NCBI GenBank assembly: GCA_964036195.1
Contig: OZ038459.1
Coordinates: forward strand, 9,979,206 to 10,043,205
Reading direction: 5' to 3'
From: Sphaerolaimus hirsutus
Lineage: Eukaryota; Nematoda; Chromadorea; Monhysterida; Sphaerolaimidae
DNA: 64,000 bases
A model generated the notes under the pieces. It worked only from the letters and a program-made list of their open reading frames with translations. It had not been told where the DNA came from and searched no databases. The first letter of the stretch is position 1. Each line of letters begins with the position of its first letter. Positions 10,409 to 22,800 of this stretch are shown one piece after another. The translations under genes were made by a program, and so were the position numbers.

Positions 10409-12409
10409 GACCTTGCAGTAAAACGAATGACGACAAAGTGTAAAAGTTGAGAAATTTGCACTGATCTCATCGAATCAAAAAAGACCCGAGTTTAAAACAA
10501 AAGTAAGCTGATTAAGCAAAACCGTGGAAAAGCAATATGGAGATAAAAATGTGCAATTTGCTACAATCTCTGTGGTAAAGCGAAAATAGTCATCATCAGT
10601 GTTGTCGTACCACCTGGAAAGTACCGAATAAAAAAAATTGAAAAAAAGTTGAGGCATTGCAACAGCTCATCAAACCGAAATGTGGCCTAGTAAGAGCAGG
10701 AAATTTGTCGCGATCGTCCAAAAGCGACCAGCCCGATTGACCACGACAAAAATTTCTCCAGCAGTGAAAATCAGCACACGAAAACCGAACTGATGTAAAG
10801 CGTGAACTAAGAAAAAACTTTGCGTCACTTCAAAAATTGGGGCCAACTTTCTCTCAGACCCGGCACCAGGTGGCATCAAAACAAATCAGAGTTTCATCGT
10901 GCAGCAGAGGGCAAGGGGCAACAAGTGCCTTTTGCCTCGGGCCGGGTCGGGCGCGCTCCTGACCCCGTTTTTTTGGATGTTGTCGGCGATTCGCTCGCGA
11001 ATTTCGATTCGCGCCGCGCAATATCTCTTCCTGTATCGCATGAATGTATGTACTTCTTCATTTCGCCACATTTCCCCTCCCCCCCACCAACGTTCAATGC
11101 ATGCGGCATCCCGAATTTTGACAATTTCGCAATGAAATCCGACATCGGCGGGCCCGTTCAGTTCCAGGTCGAATCTAGGCCAGGTGAGGCGCGCGAGCGC
11201 TGCACCGCGTCGTCACATGGAAGGCCGCAGCCGTGAAACATGTGGCGCGGAGATCGCGAAGATGGCGTTAACAGGTCGAGATACGCAGAGAAATATGAAA
11301 CTACTGATGATGACCCAGCTCAGTGCTAGTATAGCAAAATGGGTCGAAACTAGCTTTTCCTATTTTTCAATATCATAAATACACCAAAGTTTGAGTTACG
11401 TTACTTGTTCAAAGTCATACGTTACTTCTTCAAAGCGAGCTCAACCACAAAAACTGCCTGCCCAAATTCGACGAGGTGCAGCGCTCGCAGCGCGTATCAG
11501 CGGCGCGGCGGGAACAGGGGCGGCGCGGCGACGCGGATGCGCAGCGCACTGGTGGTCCGCTGTGCCGCCGCGCCGAGGGCCGGCGCATCACAGACTCGCG
11601 TTATCACTGCAACAAGGTCACTGGGGTACCAGGTTGCAGACGGCACTAGTGACCTTTGACGCAATTCATCCCCACCGCAGCGGCCCGCCAGCCGCCGCGT
11701 CGAATGTCCACTCTGGGTGCGTTTGATAACCGCGCGTTAGGTAACAACTGCTTATACCCAGCTGGTAATCGGTCGCAAAATGTGAATGGAGTGCACCGGA
11801 GAGGTCACCCTCTGATAAAGTTAAATGTGCAAAGTATATGTTCAAGATGTTCTCGGCAGCAAACGTACATTTCACGTTGAAAAAGTAATATATTCCTTGA
11901 GAATAGCCGGGCTGAACACTCACATCACCTGTTTATCTACCGCAAGGTTACTTATCGCACACCCGATGGCCGGCGCAATTTCAATTTTGCGCGGTCCGAA
12001 ATCTAGGTCGGCGAGCAAGTGAGACGGCCGCGCGCCGCAACCGCGAGGGATGTCCGGCAGGCTGGCACTCGCGCACGGCTGCACACGCACTTGCCGCCGC
12101 GCCATAATTGAATGCATGCGCTGGGCGGTGATCAAGCACCGATCATTAGCACCGCGCGCGCGCGCCGGCGACCCCAGTCATTTTCGCCACCGTCACAGGC
12201 ACTGATAGTGGGCTAAAAAGGAAACGCTAGTCGGCACACTTGACCCTTAATTTGACCACAATTTGACAGCGAAAAAGTCTTATTCAGTCCGCTGCGGCAT
12301 CTGGACCGGCGACTGCAGTTGCAGCAGCAAAAGGTGCATTATTATATGGCAAATATCATCTGGCATCCAGCGACCCGTCGGGCGGCATCTTTTGCAAACA
12401 CATAAGCAG

Positions 12410-12900
12410 AGTTGTTAAAAATACAGAACTTTTTTCAAAGCATAAGCAAATGTAAAGTATTTAGTTTTACTCACGCCTGAGTACAGAAAACGTAAGTAAA
12501 TTTTTCTTACTTTTACACATCAGTAAAATAAATTTTTTATTCTTTATTCTCCGGAAAACGAAAAACTTTATTCTCCACTCAAAATCACTAATTTTCATAT
12601 TTCTTGCGCATTTTAACCTTCAAATCCGTCTATTTTTAAAATTTTAGGCCATGTATGATATTATATTACCATTTTTGGCTATTTTTTATATTTTTAGCTT
12701 TTTTCCACATTTTTATCCCTCCCATGCCTTGAAAAACATATTTAAATGCCTAACAGAAATATGTTTTCTGTACTCGAGTACTTTCAAAAGTATACGTAAA
12801 AGCGAGTACAGGAACTTTTTCGGTAAAAAACGTAAACGTATTGACTCTGTACTCGAGTATACGTATTTATCGAGTAGAAGTACATACGTTTTAACAACTA
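12410..12900. mobile_element. MITE with AGTTGTTAAAA ends and TACTCGAGTA motifs
   Basis: The ends read AGTTGTTAAAA and TTTTAACAACT, and the arms are rich in TACTCGAGTA and ACGTAAACGTA motifs. Related copies are 31655-32155 and the truncated 63855-64000 at the window edge. No clear target duplication was found. Confidence 0.6.
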
Positions 12901-13207
12901 GGCACACAAGGCAGTGGTCTGTGTCTTTGCGGCAATCCTTTATGATCAGTTTTTCACAGGTGGACGGATGCAGATGATCGATGGGGATTAGATTACGCAA
13001 TAAAATGTTCCAGCTACACGTTTATGAATTCATGTTTCGTAATTAATCAAAAACTGACAGATTCAATATTGGATAGACTGCTGATGATAACATTCAAATA
13101 AACGGATGCGCTGTAATTTTCTCGTCAAATAATACTTGCAAATGACAAATCACGCCAGTGTTTTTTACAATTTGCAAACGCACGCACTAGTTTTCTTTCG
13201 AAATTTC

Positions 13208-13361
13208 AAAAAATTTGGAAAACACATAAAATTAGCTTTGAACGCATTTGAGTTGACCGGAATGAGCGATTTACATCTGCACCAACAGTAGTTGACAGAT
13301 ACGTCATTCTGGTTAATAAAAATGCGTTCAAAGTGAATTTATGATTTTCCTAATGTTTCAC
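13208..13361. mobile_element. Short MITE, TTTGAACGCA family
   Basis: Inverted ends contain TTAGCTTTGAACGCATTTGA on the left and AAAATGCGTTCAAAGTG on the right, separated by about 60 bp. A second copy lies at 42358-42524. Confidence 0.55.
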
Positions 13362-13835
13362 AATCTAGGTGTGTGTAGGGCCATTATAAAAGACGGATCT
13401 ATGTCAATGCAGATTCTCACACTCCATGATCGAAATGGGCATACCCGTCAACTGAGGTTGATCGGAAGAAATAATTTTGTAAAACTCTGTTTTGGCCAGT
13501 AGAAAATTTAGAAGATGATCAATGATGATCTGAAATTTCATTTTGTCCAGAGGACTAGGATTTCTTTGGATTCCAAACTGTTCACAACTTCGCCAGGAAA
13601 TTAACTTATGTATCACCACTGAAAATGGGATATCAGTTCAAAAACACCATTTTTCAAAGAATAAATCTACAAAATAATAGCACTATTCAAATAAAAATAC
13701 GTAGAATCTATTTACGTAGTGCACCGCTGTCCACTGAGAGCAGCTGCAAACGGGAATTCAGTTCACCTGTCCCAGTTGGAACCGCAATCAAATCCAAAGC
13801 CCAAACCCACCCAACATCCGATTAGTTAGATGCAC

Positions 13836-16800
13836 TCAGGAGACCTTGACAAACAGGGCAGCAGTTTCATCGGTGCGCCAGAGACGGCCATCGATGTCGA
13901 CCAAGTCGACGGCGATCACCAGTCGACCGCCCAAAGTCTGCCAATTTTTATGGTATTAGGGCCACACAGGCTGGATGTCAACTGAGTGTGTGTCAACTAA
14001 ATTTTAGTGAATTGTGATTTTAACTTACCTACCTATCTGACACCTAATTTTTATTGTTTCTATTAAGTGTGATGCTTTAATTTTTTGTGTTTATTAGTTG
14101 ACATTGAGTTGACACGAATTTGCGATGTCAACTAGCGTGGCGCTCGTGCCCACTCTTCAAACAGACACCGTGTTTACATATAGAAAAAACAACGTACCGT
14201 CCTCTGCTCGAACACGCACTGAAATGATGCACTGAAATACCGCTCTGACTCCGCCCCTTTTAGAGGGACCGTCTGCTTTTGGTGATGCGGCGGCGACAAA
14301 TTCTGCCCGCCGTTCGACTGTGGCGCTCGAGTGCCACTTGGCAGGGCCAGCTCACCCAGCAGTTCACTGTTACAGTGCACTATTATCTGAAATGGTTGGA
14401 ATGGGCGGGTTCTTAAATCTTACTAGAATTGATGAAAAAACAATTAGAGCATACGGGGAGCAGGTGCTTACTTGCACAAAAGTGTTTATTTAAATATTTG
14501 TGTGTACCGTAGCTAAAAATAAATTTATAAATCACCTGCGCGCCGGTCAGAACTATTCGGAACGCAGAGCAGCAGTTAGAAAACGAGAATAATCCTATGT
14601 TCCTAGGTTGATCTTGATACATAAGTAAAAATCAACAACATAAAAATGCACCCCCACTTCCACGCACAGTTTCAAACCTATAAGCACACTCCATTTTCCC
14701 ATCATAAGCGCCGCCCTCCACACTTCCCTCAACGTTCACATTGAGCCCGGCGCCCAGCTGAACTGGCACCCTGCCATCACCCGATCCAGAAACGGCGCTC
14801 GGCTCGGGCGAAAGTTTTAGCTGGAAGAAATTTTCAATGTATTTTTGTTTGGGGCAGGGGCGAAAAACGTGCTTTTTTTCAACGACCCCGCTTTTTCAAA
14901 CGTTTCTTTAAAACAAAACAGTATATAATAAATCCGTATGGAATAAGTACTAAACATTTTGGCGATTTTTTTTGAAAATCGGATTCGAAAAAAACGGCTT
15001 ACGTTTAAAAAAAAACATAGAAAAAAACACCAGCCATACCTAGTTTGGGAGCATCAGAATTTTTTGAAGAGAAAATGCAAAACCTTGATCACGTAGCGAG
15101 CCAGGCGCTGAAAGAACAGGCGAGGTAGGAAGTAGGGTGCTGATAGGTACGCCTCGAGAACAGGTTGTAGTACGGTAGAATGCTGTGGAAGTAAATTACG
15201 GATAAAGTAATAAAGGATGTATTTAAATCACAAATGTTAGCATTGTTTAAACAAATATAAATCTTCTCATCAATTTCAGAGTTTTGTGTATTGTAGTTTT
15301 CGACAAAAATGAATGTCAGTTCAAAAATGTGGACAGAAATAAATGTCCACTAAGAATAGTTGGTATTTTGTACCCCGTCTCTAGATTACTGTACAAATAA
15401 GCGTGATGCAAATTGTGCAAACTTCATTTGAATATGCCCAACTGAATGATTTCTCTGCAAAATCCATCAAAATTCACAAACCTACCCATTTTCTCAGGTC
15501 TGCTCCATCACCCAAATCGGCACAGCGTCTGACCAACTCATCGGTAGTTCTACTGCTGGCTGCATTCAACATTGAAACGACCAACGATGTAGCCGCAGTG
15601 GCGGGATCATTGAATGAATTAGATTTCACACCAAGCTTCAAATTCGCAGGCGGTTGTGACAACGCCGACACTATGACGTCACTGTGCCCGACCTGAAAAT
15701 GGTCAATAGCCAGATTGTGACTAACGATGGCAAGGTGGTAAAATTCGAAACCGTTTTCGATTGTTTTTGTAATTTTCGAATTTTCATTTCACTCCAAGAA
15801 CTTAATTCACTTAATTTTTTAGAAAAATACGAAAATTCGTAAAATAATTCGAGTTTTTCCAGTATTTTTAGCTGAAAATGTATATAACGATTAAAAAAAA
15901 AATTGTTAACTGTGACATATTCGGCGGCGCACAGTTGAAACTTCCGATCTAACAAACGTAAGTATCAGTAATGGCGGCGGTGCCGCGGTCGGCGTGCGGC
16001 GCGCAGCTGCACAGCGACACGAGTCGCCGGCGCACGGATTTCGCCCGCTCGCACAGGTGTTCAAGCTGCGGAATGTTACTTTAGAAGTAACTGACTCAAG
16101 TTACAGATATACTGAGTAAAGCGCATACTTTGCGCAGAATCCTAACATGATTTAATGAATAAAATGTTGCAATAAATTTCGTAATTATTTATTCCATACT
16201 AAAAATGAATTATAATGATTTTAAAAAAACTGTATAATTTTTGGTTCATTATTCAGATGGGTTATGGTAGGTTTCCATACTAAGTGTGATGTCCGCCGAG
16301 TATAATTGCTATTTTTAAGTGAAGGTGAAGGAAGCAGTTACCCACAGAAACCATCGCAATCGGTTTCGCGGTGACGCCGATTTCAGCCAAAATGGGGTCA
16401 ACGCAGGGGTCTCCTAGGGGGGGGCTGGGGGGGGGCTGCCCCCCCCCCAAATCGGCCAGCTATCTATCTATCCTGGAGGCCGCTCAGCTATCTATCTATC
16501 CCGAGGCAAATTTTTTGGCTACTACCCCCAAAGACCCCCCCCAAATCGCTCAGCTATCTATCTATCTGGAGTGGTTTTTGAGAAATTTTGCCCCAATTTT
16601 CGCTCAAAATCACCAATTTTCGCACCTTTTTATAGTTTTTCACCTTCAAAATCGTGCTTTCCGGCTATACACATGGTTATATACCTATTTTTAGCCATTT
16701 TATACCTACTTTTGGCTACTTTCAACTGATTATTAGCGATTTTTTCCCCTTTCTGCCTTCTTAACCTCGAAAAAGCCTATATATTGTGCCCCCGCCAGCC

Positions 16801-19800
16801 CCCCCCCCAGAAAAATTTTCCAGCTATCTATCCCTCCGGAGGAGCGATTTGCTATCTATCCAGCCCCCGCGAGGGCCAAAATCCTGGAGACCCCTGGGTC
16901 AACGATCATAGGGGCGGCCTGCTCGCTTGTGCTGCACGATTCGCAAATTAAAACGTATGTATCCAAATTTGCTATGCAAGCCATGGAATAATTATTGACT
17001 ACCCAGTGGTCTTTTGGGGGTGGTTGGGGGGGGGGGGGTTTGGGGGGGGGGGGTTGGGGGCGGGTTAGGGGGGGGGAAAGGGATAGGCATAGGGAGAAAA
17101 GGGAAAAAATCGCTAAAAGCAGGTGAAAAATGGGTATAGATAGTTAACCGATTTGAGGGAGGGGAGTGGGTGTAATTATCACCTCAAACAACAACTCAAA
17201 ACACACCCATCAAACAAATCATCCACTTCGAGCACATCCGCAATCAATGCCAGCATTTCCCTTCGGCAACAGACGAACTCAAGTGAAAACTTCAAATCGG
17301 GTAATTTCGCATCCGCCCGGCGCCGATTGGTCTCAGAATCGAGAAAAGCGCCAGAATTATACAGGTCGTAATAAGATAGTCCACCGCCTTCGGTTATTGC
17401 AAGACTCTGAAAATGACCAAATATGGATCAAAAATATTTTTTTAAATCAATAACCTTGGATTTTTACAAAAAATTGATAAATGTGGAAATCTAACGAACC
17501 ATCATCTCATTGACGGCGGTGTTATACAATTTCAAGGCTTTATTCACTCTCTTTTTCAAGTTTCCACGCTGCGAAAGTTCATTTTCAGCCTCACTGATGT
17601 GCAGCAATGAGCTGAGCCAGTCAATCATCCACAAAGGAATGTTTGACTTAACACCGTCCTTTGCCTTCGATAGTTTTTAAAATAACAAAAGCTACAAACA
17701 GCTAAAACTACAGCAAAAATAAAGAGACCAAAAACTCCCGCAAGACATCGGATGCCAATGCGAAACGGCCATATCTCATCGCCGCCCTGGCTAATCGATA
17801 CAAATTCCAATAATTTTGGGCACGACACACTCTCAACAACAACGCGTGCACATCGGTGGCAAGATTCTTAGAATATTGGCTTGGCGACGGCAGCAAAAGC
17901 AGGTGCAGCACGAGCTGAAATATTAGAGCGATTAGAAAGTAATTAGAGCAATTAGAGAAAAAAGCAGAGTATCAGAAAGAACCCACATTTGGAACAGCAG
18001 CCAGCTGCTCTTCACTCATTTTGCTGCACTCGGCCGCCAATCTCCACTGGGACCAATCGCTCAAAAATCGGCAGATTTCGTTCAGGTTTTCCGACTTTGA
18101 ACTGGCCGCGTCAACAGCACCCAGTATGCAGGTGGACAGATTCTGTGAGGTAGAAAAATACAACATAAAAGTACAAATTTTGACAAAAAAATTAAAACAA
18201 GCAAAATATGCAAACAAATGGCATTACCGTGCAAAGCACAACACAATTATCATTTTGCGCTACCACAGCGGCTTCCAAGCACTCGGCAACGGGCGAAATA
18301 GCTCTCACATCACACGAGCGCTGCACCGCGCGCAAAAGAGACAACTGCGCTCCAGAAGTGACAGATGTGGGATCAGCCACCAGTGTTGCCAGGCGAGCTC
18401 GCAAGCCCAAAATGAACACATTTGCATAGTCATTGATGATGACGTCATCGCCTGGGAAAGTTGAATTTGGTGCCGTGATTATGAACATTGTTGTGCCCGC
18501 GGCACACAAGTTTCCCGGGAGACTTCACAAGTCCACTCAAACACCTTGAAAATCAGCCTGGCACGTTCTGGACCTCAACGAGCAAGTGTTGAGTCCAGTC
18601 AGAAGTGCCCTTCTCGGCGTGTGATGAAAGGTGATGTGAGCATGATTCTACTTTATTCTGGGATGAAGGTTGATTTCTGGGGGCGTTTTTCTAGAGTGTA
18701 AAAACCGATCACTTCATGTCAGTACGCGGGGCGCGAACTGGGGAAACAACCAGTGAACTCAAATGAGTACCCAAAATATAACCTGCGTGAAAAAGTGAAT
18801 GAATGGAATGCACGCGGCCCGACCCTAGCTGTCGCGTGCAACATAAAGTTTGCGGGTTCACCACTCACATGTGAACTCGCTCTACCTAGTGATAACCATA
18901 TCACTACAACATCAAATCAAAGGGACACAAAAATAATATGCATATGAGAAGCACTTCTTAAAATTTTATTCCATTGCTGTATGACCGTTAAGGCTACGAC
19001 TCTGTATTCTAGCATAAAATAAGAATATGCCGTGATATGCGCTTGTGTGAATTCAACCATCGTATTTATATCATGCAAATTCAGATGAAACAAACCCGCC
19101 AAGCATTGCATTGCAGCACAAACAAAATGTAACGGCGCCGCCCGCTGTGCCGACGAGCAAATGCAGTCCAAATGGACACAATTTTTGATACTTTCATTCG
19201 ATAGTTCCCTTTCTGCGATCATAATTTGCTGTTGATTTAATTACCTTCAAACCTAAATTTGACAACCTAAAGCCAAACACAACTCACTGACAACGCTGGT
19301 CCACAAAACGGCCGCTTCACTGCTCAACAACTTGCCTAGACATTCATAAGCGATATATCTCTTGCGTCTATTGACATTCTTGTCATTGTCTTCAAAATTG
19401 GCACCGATCCAACCGAATGTAAATATTACCAAATGAAATACAACCCTATGCCACAAATAAACCAGAAAAAATGCTACCAAAAGTGCGGTCCTACTCGCAT
19501 GAATCATCAATGATCCCATGGCAGCTTTTTCCAGACTTATGGCCCAAGTGCGATTTGCACATTTGGTGCTTTTTCGGCGCCTTTGGAACCTTGGGGGAAG
19601 TGCAGCTGCTTGTTGGTGAGAGCTCGGGTGATGCGGCGGAGCGGTGCAGCTGCGGCAGTTGCACTGGTGCGGCAGCTGGTTGCGATGGCGACACCAGCAA
19701 ATTCTGCGCAGACTCCTGTGGCCCTACAACTGTCAGCAGCTGCGCGGTGCTGGTGTTCACCTGACTGGCTACAGCCTTCGCAGCGTTGTTTTGCATCTGA

Positions 19801-22800
19801 GGCGGCAGCACTGAGACTAGTGTGCTGTCTGGGTGTGTGCCAAATGTTATGTCAAAAGCCCCGTCCTGGCATTTGGTGCGCTGCACAGGGGCCCTTGCAG
19901 CTAGGCAGTGCGGAATTGTGTCCGCGCCAGGCAGCAGCTGGCCAGCCAGCGCTGTGACTTGAGGCTGGCTTTTCAGCCACTCGAGAATTATCCCCTTGGT
20001 CAAATCCGAAAAATCTGTCATTTTGCCAGCAAACACCTGAATCGCATCTGCAAGTGACCTTATGTGAGCGCTAAGTTGCTGCGAGCTGGCGCGCTCCAGC
20101 TCTAATTCCACCTGTAATCTGCGTATTTCACACCACACAGTTTCTCTGGCTGCCGTGACGCTTTCCAGCAGGGTGATTTCCTGCCGCGCTGCAGTAGGCT
20201 GGGTGTCCATGGCTGTGGTCATGTGGTCAGCATCTGTGGGGGCTAATGGCGGCGCTTCCTGTTGCAGTTTACATTTTGCTGGGGTCATTGTCTGTGTCTG
20301 CGCTCGCACATCTGTCGTGCGAAAACTGATGTCATTATGGCTTGCAGTGAGCACATTTTGTGGTTCTTCATATACTTCTGCCAGCCTGTCCAATTCTGCA
20401 TGTGCATCTTGTATGATTTGCAATTTTCCCCATATCGCAGAGCGTCCCAGCAGCACCAGGTCTGCCTGCTGCAAGCGCGAGTTCAATTTCACCACTGCTG
20501 GCAATGTGTCAGTATGCGTGACTTTGTCTGGGGTTGTATGCCTAACTCTCATGTCATATATGCGCAAATTTTCCCTTTGGATGGCCTCTCCCGAGGTTTG
20601 CACCCTATTGTGTGGGTAGGGCCTGAATTTCTGCCGTTCCTTGGCTGTGTTGCGGCATGCTTTCGCCCAGACCTGTTCTAGCACAGTCTCTGTAATAAAA
20701 ATGCCCATATCACACCCTGTATCTATGCGGCCCTGAATTTCGACTCCCATAAACTGTATTGTGGCCACCGGGTTGGGCCTGCTTGCCTGTGTGCCTCTGT
20801 GCGCACTTTCTGTGACCTGTGTCCAAGATGCCAGTGGGCACCACTCATTGATGTTGCCTTCATTGTCTGGCTCACTAATGGGATCATCCCAATCACTGGT
20901 TATTTCTTCCAAGGCGCAGCTTGCCACTCTGGCTTCTTCTTGGTATGCTACCTCCATTTCCTTGCATTTCTTTTTCATTGAAGCTATTGCATCCTCTTCT
21001 GTTCTCCCCCTGCGTGCTAGTCCTGCTCGTATGCTCTCCGCTCTTCCCGGTTGGAATTGCGTGGAACTCGGGTTTACGTAGCACCTAGATGGGTCATGTG
21101 GCAGTGGTTCCCTGTGCAAATAGTGTGTGCACCATGGCCCTGTGTGTGTTTTGGGGTCAAATGTTGCCTTCACTTTGGGTTCCCCGGCCATTGCACTCTG
21201 CGCCCTGCAATTCGAGTTCCAATTTGTGTGTCTGTCTTTCTGTTCTTCGTGCTTCTGCACTCTGTTTTTCTGAATTTCGATCCTCGCTGCTTCCATTTTT
21301 GATACCGCCGTATCCAGGTCGCATGATCGTTCTTGCCAGCATTCTCGCCATGTGTACCAACATGATGCCGGGAGTAGTTTGACAACCTCAATGAACAACT
21401 TGTCCCCAATCATTCGTTCACGTTCTTTGTTTGACATTGTACTACTGACATGATGGAACGCTGCGCTCAATTTAGTTTGCAAATCTACGATTGAGTCCCC
21501 TGGCTTTGCCTTTAGTTCGTACCAATCAGCGACTGAATACAGCCTGTGGTCTACTCGATAGATGTGGTTCAGGCGGTCAATGACAAATAGTGGGTCATGC
21601 CTGAAATCTGCGCGCACTGCTTGGTATCTCTCCTGTGCTTCTCCTGTTAGGCAGTGCCCAAACACCAGGTTCCAAAACATTTGTTGGTGCGCTTCTGGGA
21701 CACCAATCGCCTGTTGTGCAATTCCATGTAGCCACCATTTGAATGGTCCTGTGGTGGCGTTTGATTCGCCATCAAATTGCTGTTGTTTCTTTGCTGCCCC
21801 CGCGACATGGCCGGCGCCCATTTTGTCGCGCGCTGTGGTTAACAGTGCTGCTTGCGACAGGGACTGCATGTGATCTGCAGGTGTAACTACAAACAACTCA
21901 ATGTACTGGATTATCTGGTTCAACAATGTGTCTCGGCGCAACATCGCCAGGCGGTCCTCGGTCTCAAGTTTCCAGCACTCTGATATCGTGTTGACTACGA
22001 CTTGGGGTTTGATGTCTGGTGGGGGGTTATGACTGCTTGACTGTGAACTTTGAGCCTGTTGTAACTGCGCAATGTCCGCCTGCTGTTGCTGCAGCATGGA
22101 TTGCTGTTGTTTCATCGTGGTCTGTACCAACTGGATCAATTCATCGACTCTGTTCGCTGTCTCTGCAGTATCGTCATCTGGCTCGGAGGGATCCCCCGCT
22201 GTGTCTGCATCACCCGCATCGGGGTCATCGATGACCAATGTGTCACTAGTTGCAAAATACGCTGTGGCCATACTTTGCAGCGCCTTTGCTAGATTCTTGG
22301 TGGTCAAATCTGCAGGGTTCTTGACCTTTGGCCACGAAGATTGCCGTTTTTCCAGCAATTTGAATGCAAAAAATATGAGCGCCGAGCGTTTGCGGCCTGC
22401 CAGTAACTCTGTGAGTTTGTCAGTAAATTCACTGCTTGTTAACTGCAGTTTGCCCGCCATTCTGCGTGAATTGACGCTTTCTGGGCTGAAAAAACTACTG
22501 TCGCTCATTTAACACACTCACTCCACGAGCGCACTTCAGAACTTGTGCTCAGGCACCCTGAGCATGCACAGTACCTTCAGCTGACACTCAGCCGGGCGCA
22601 CCACCCTGTGTAATCTGCGCAAAGATCGAAAACGGATTCGCCTGAAAACTTGACACGTTTTCAGTTGAGTACGATCACCATGTTGTGCCCGCGGCACACA
22701 AGTTTCCCGGGAGACTTCACAAGTCCACTCAAACACCTTGAAAATCAGCCTGGCACGTTCTGGACCTCAACGAGCAAGTGTTGAGTCCAGTCAGAAGTGC

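Larger units (their letters stand above)
7274..13835. other. Intergenic DNA downstream of INTS7
   Basis: I recognise no gene here. The region holds scattered MITEs listed separately (8380-8509, 8985-9440, 10183-10408, 12410-12900, 13208-13361) and two CpG-rich patches (about 11450-11720 and 11990-12190) that contrast with the AT-rich background. Open frames of up to 138 codons (for example 10820-11236) lack recognisable domains. Confidence 0.5.
18489..19418. repeat. 930-bp direct repeat, copy 1 (LTR plus INTS7 exon DNA)
   Basis: This is identical by eye to 22681-23610 at a constant offset of 4192 bp. It extends 507 bp beyond the LTR and covers INTS7 exon 7 and the 3' part of exon 6. The repeat is therefore more than an LTR pair: host gene DNA has been duplicated together with the LTR. 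Confidence 0.9.

Noticed and set aside
18719-18947. Repeated open frames in the 930-bp direct repeat outside INTS7 exons
   Set aside because: They lie in the LTR and have no gag, pol or host similarity; their exact duplication only reflects the repeat.
20155-20619. Plus-strand open frames of 100-154 codons across 19470-22510
   Set aside because: They are antisense shadows of the minus-strand gag-protease ORF, with no domain of their own.
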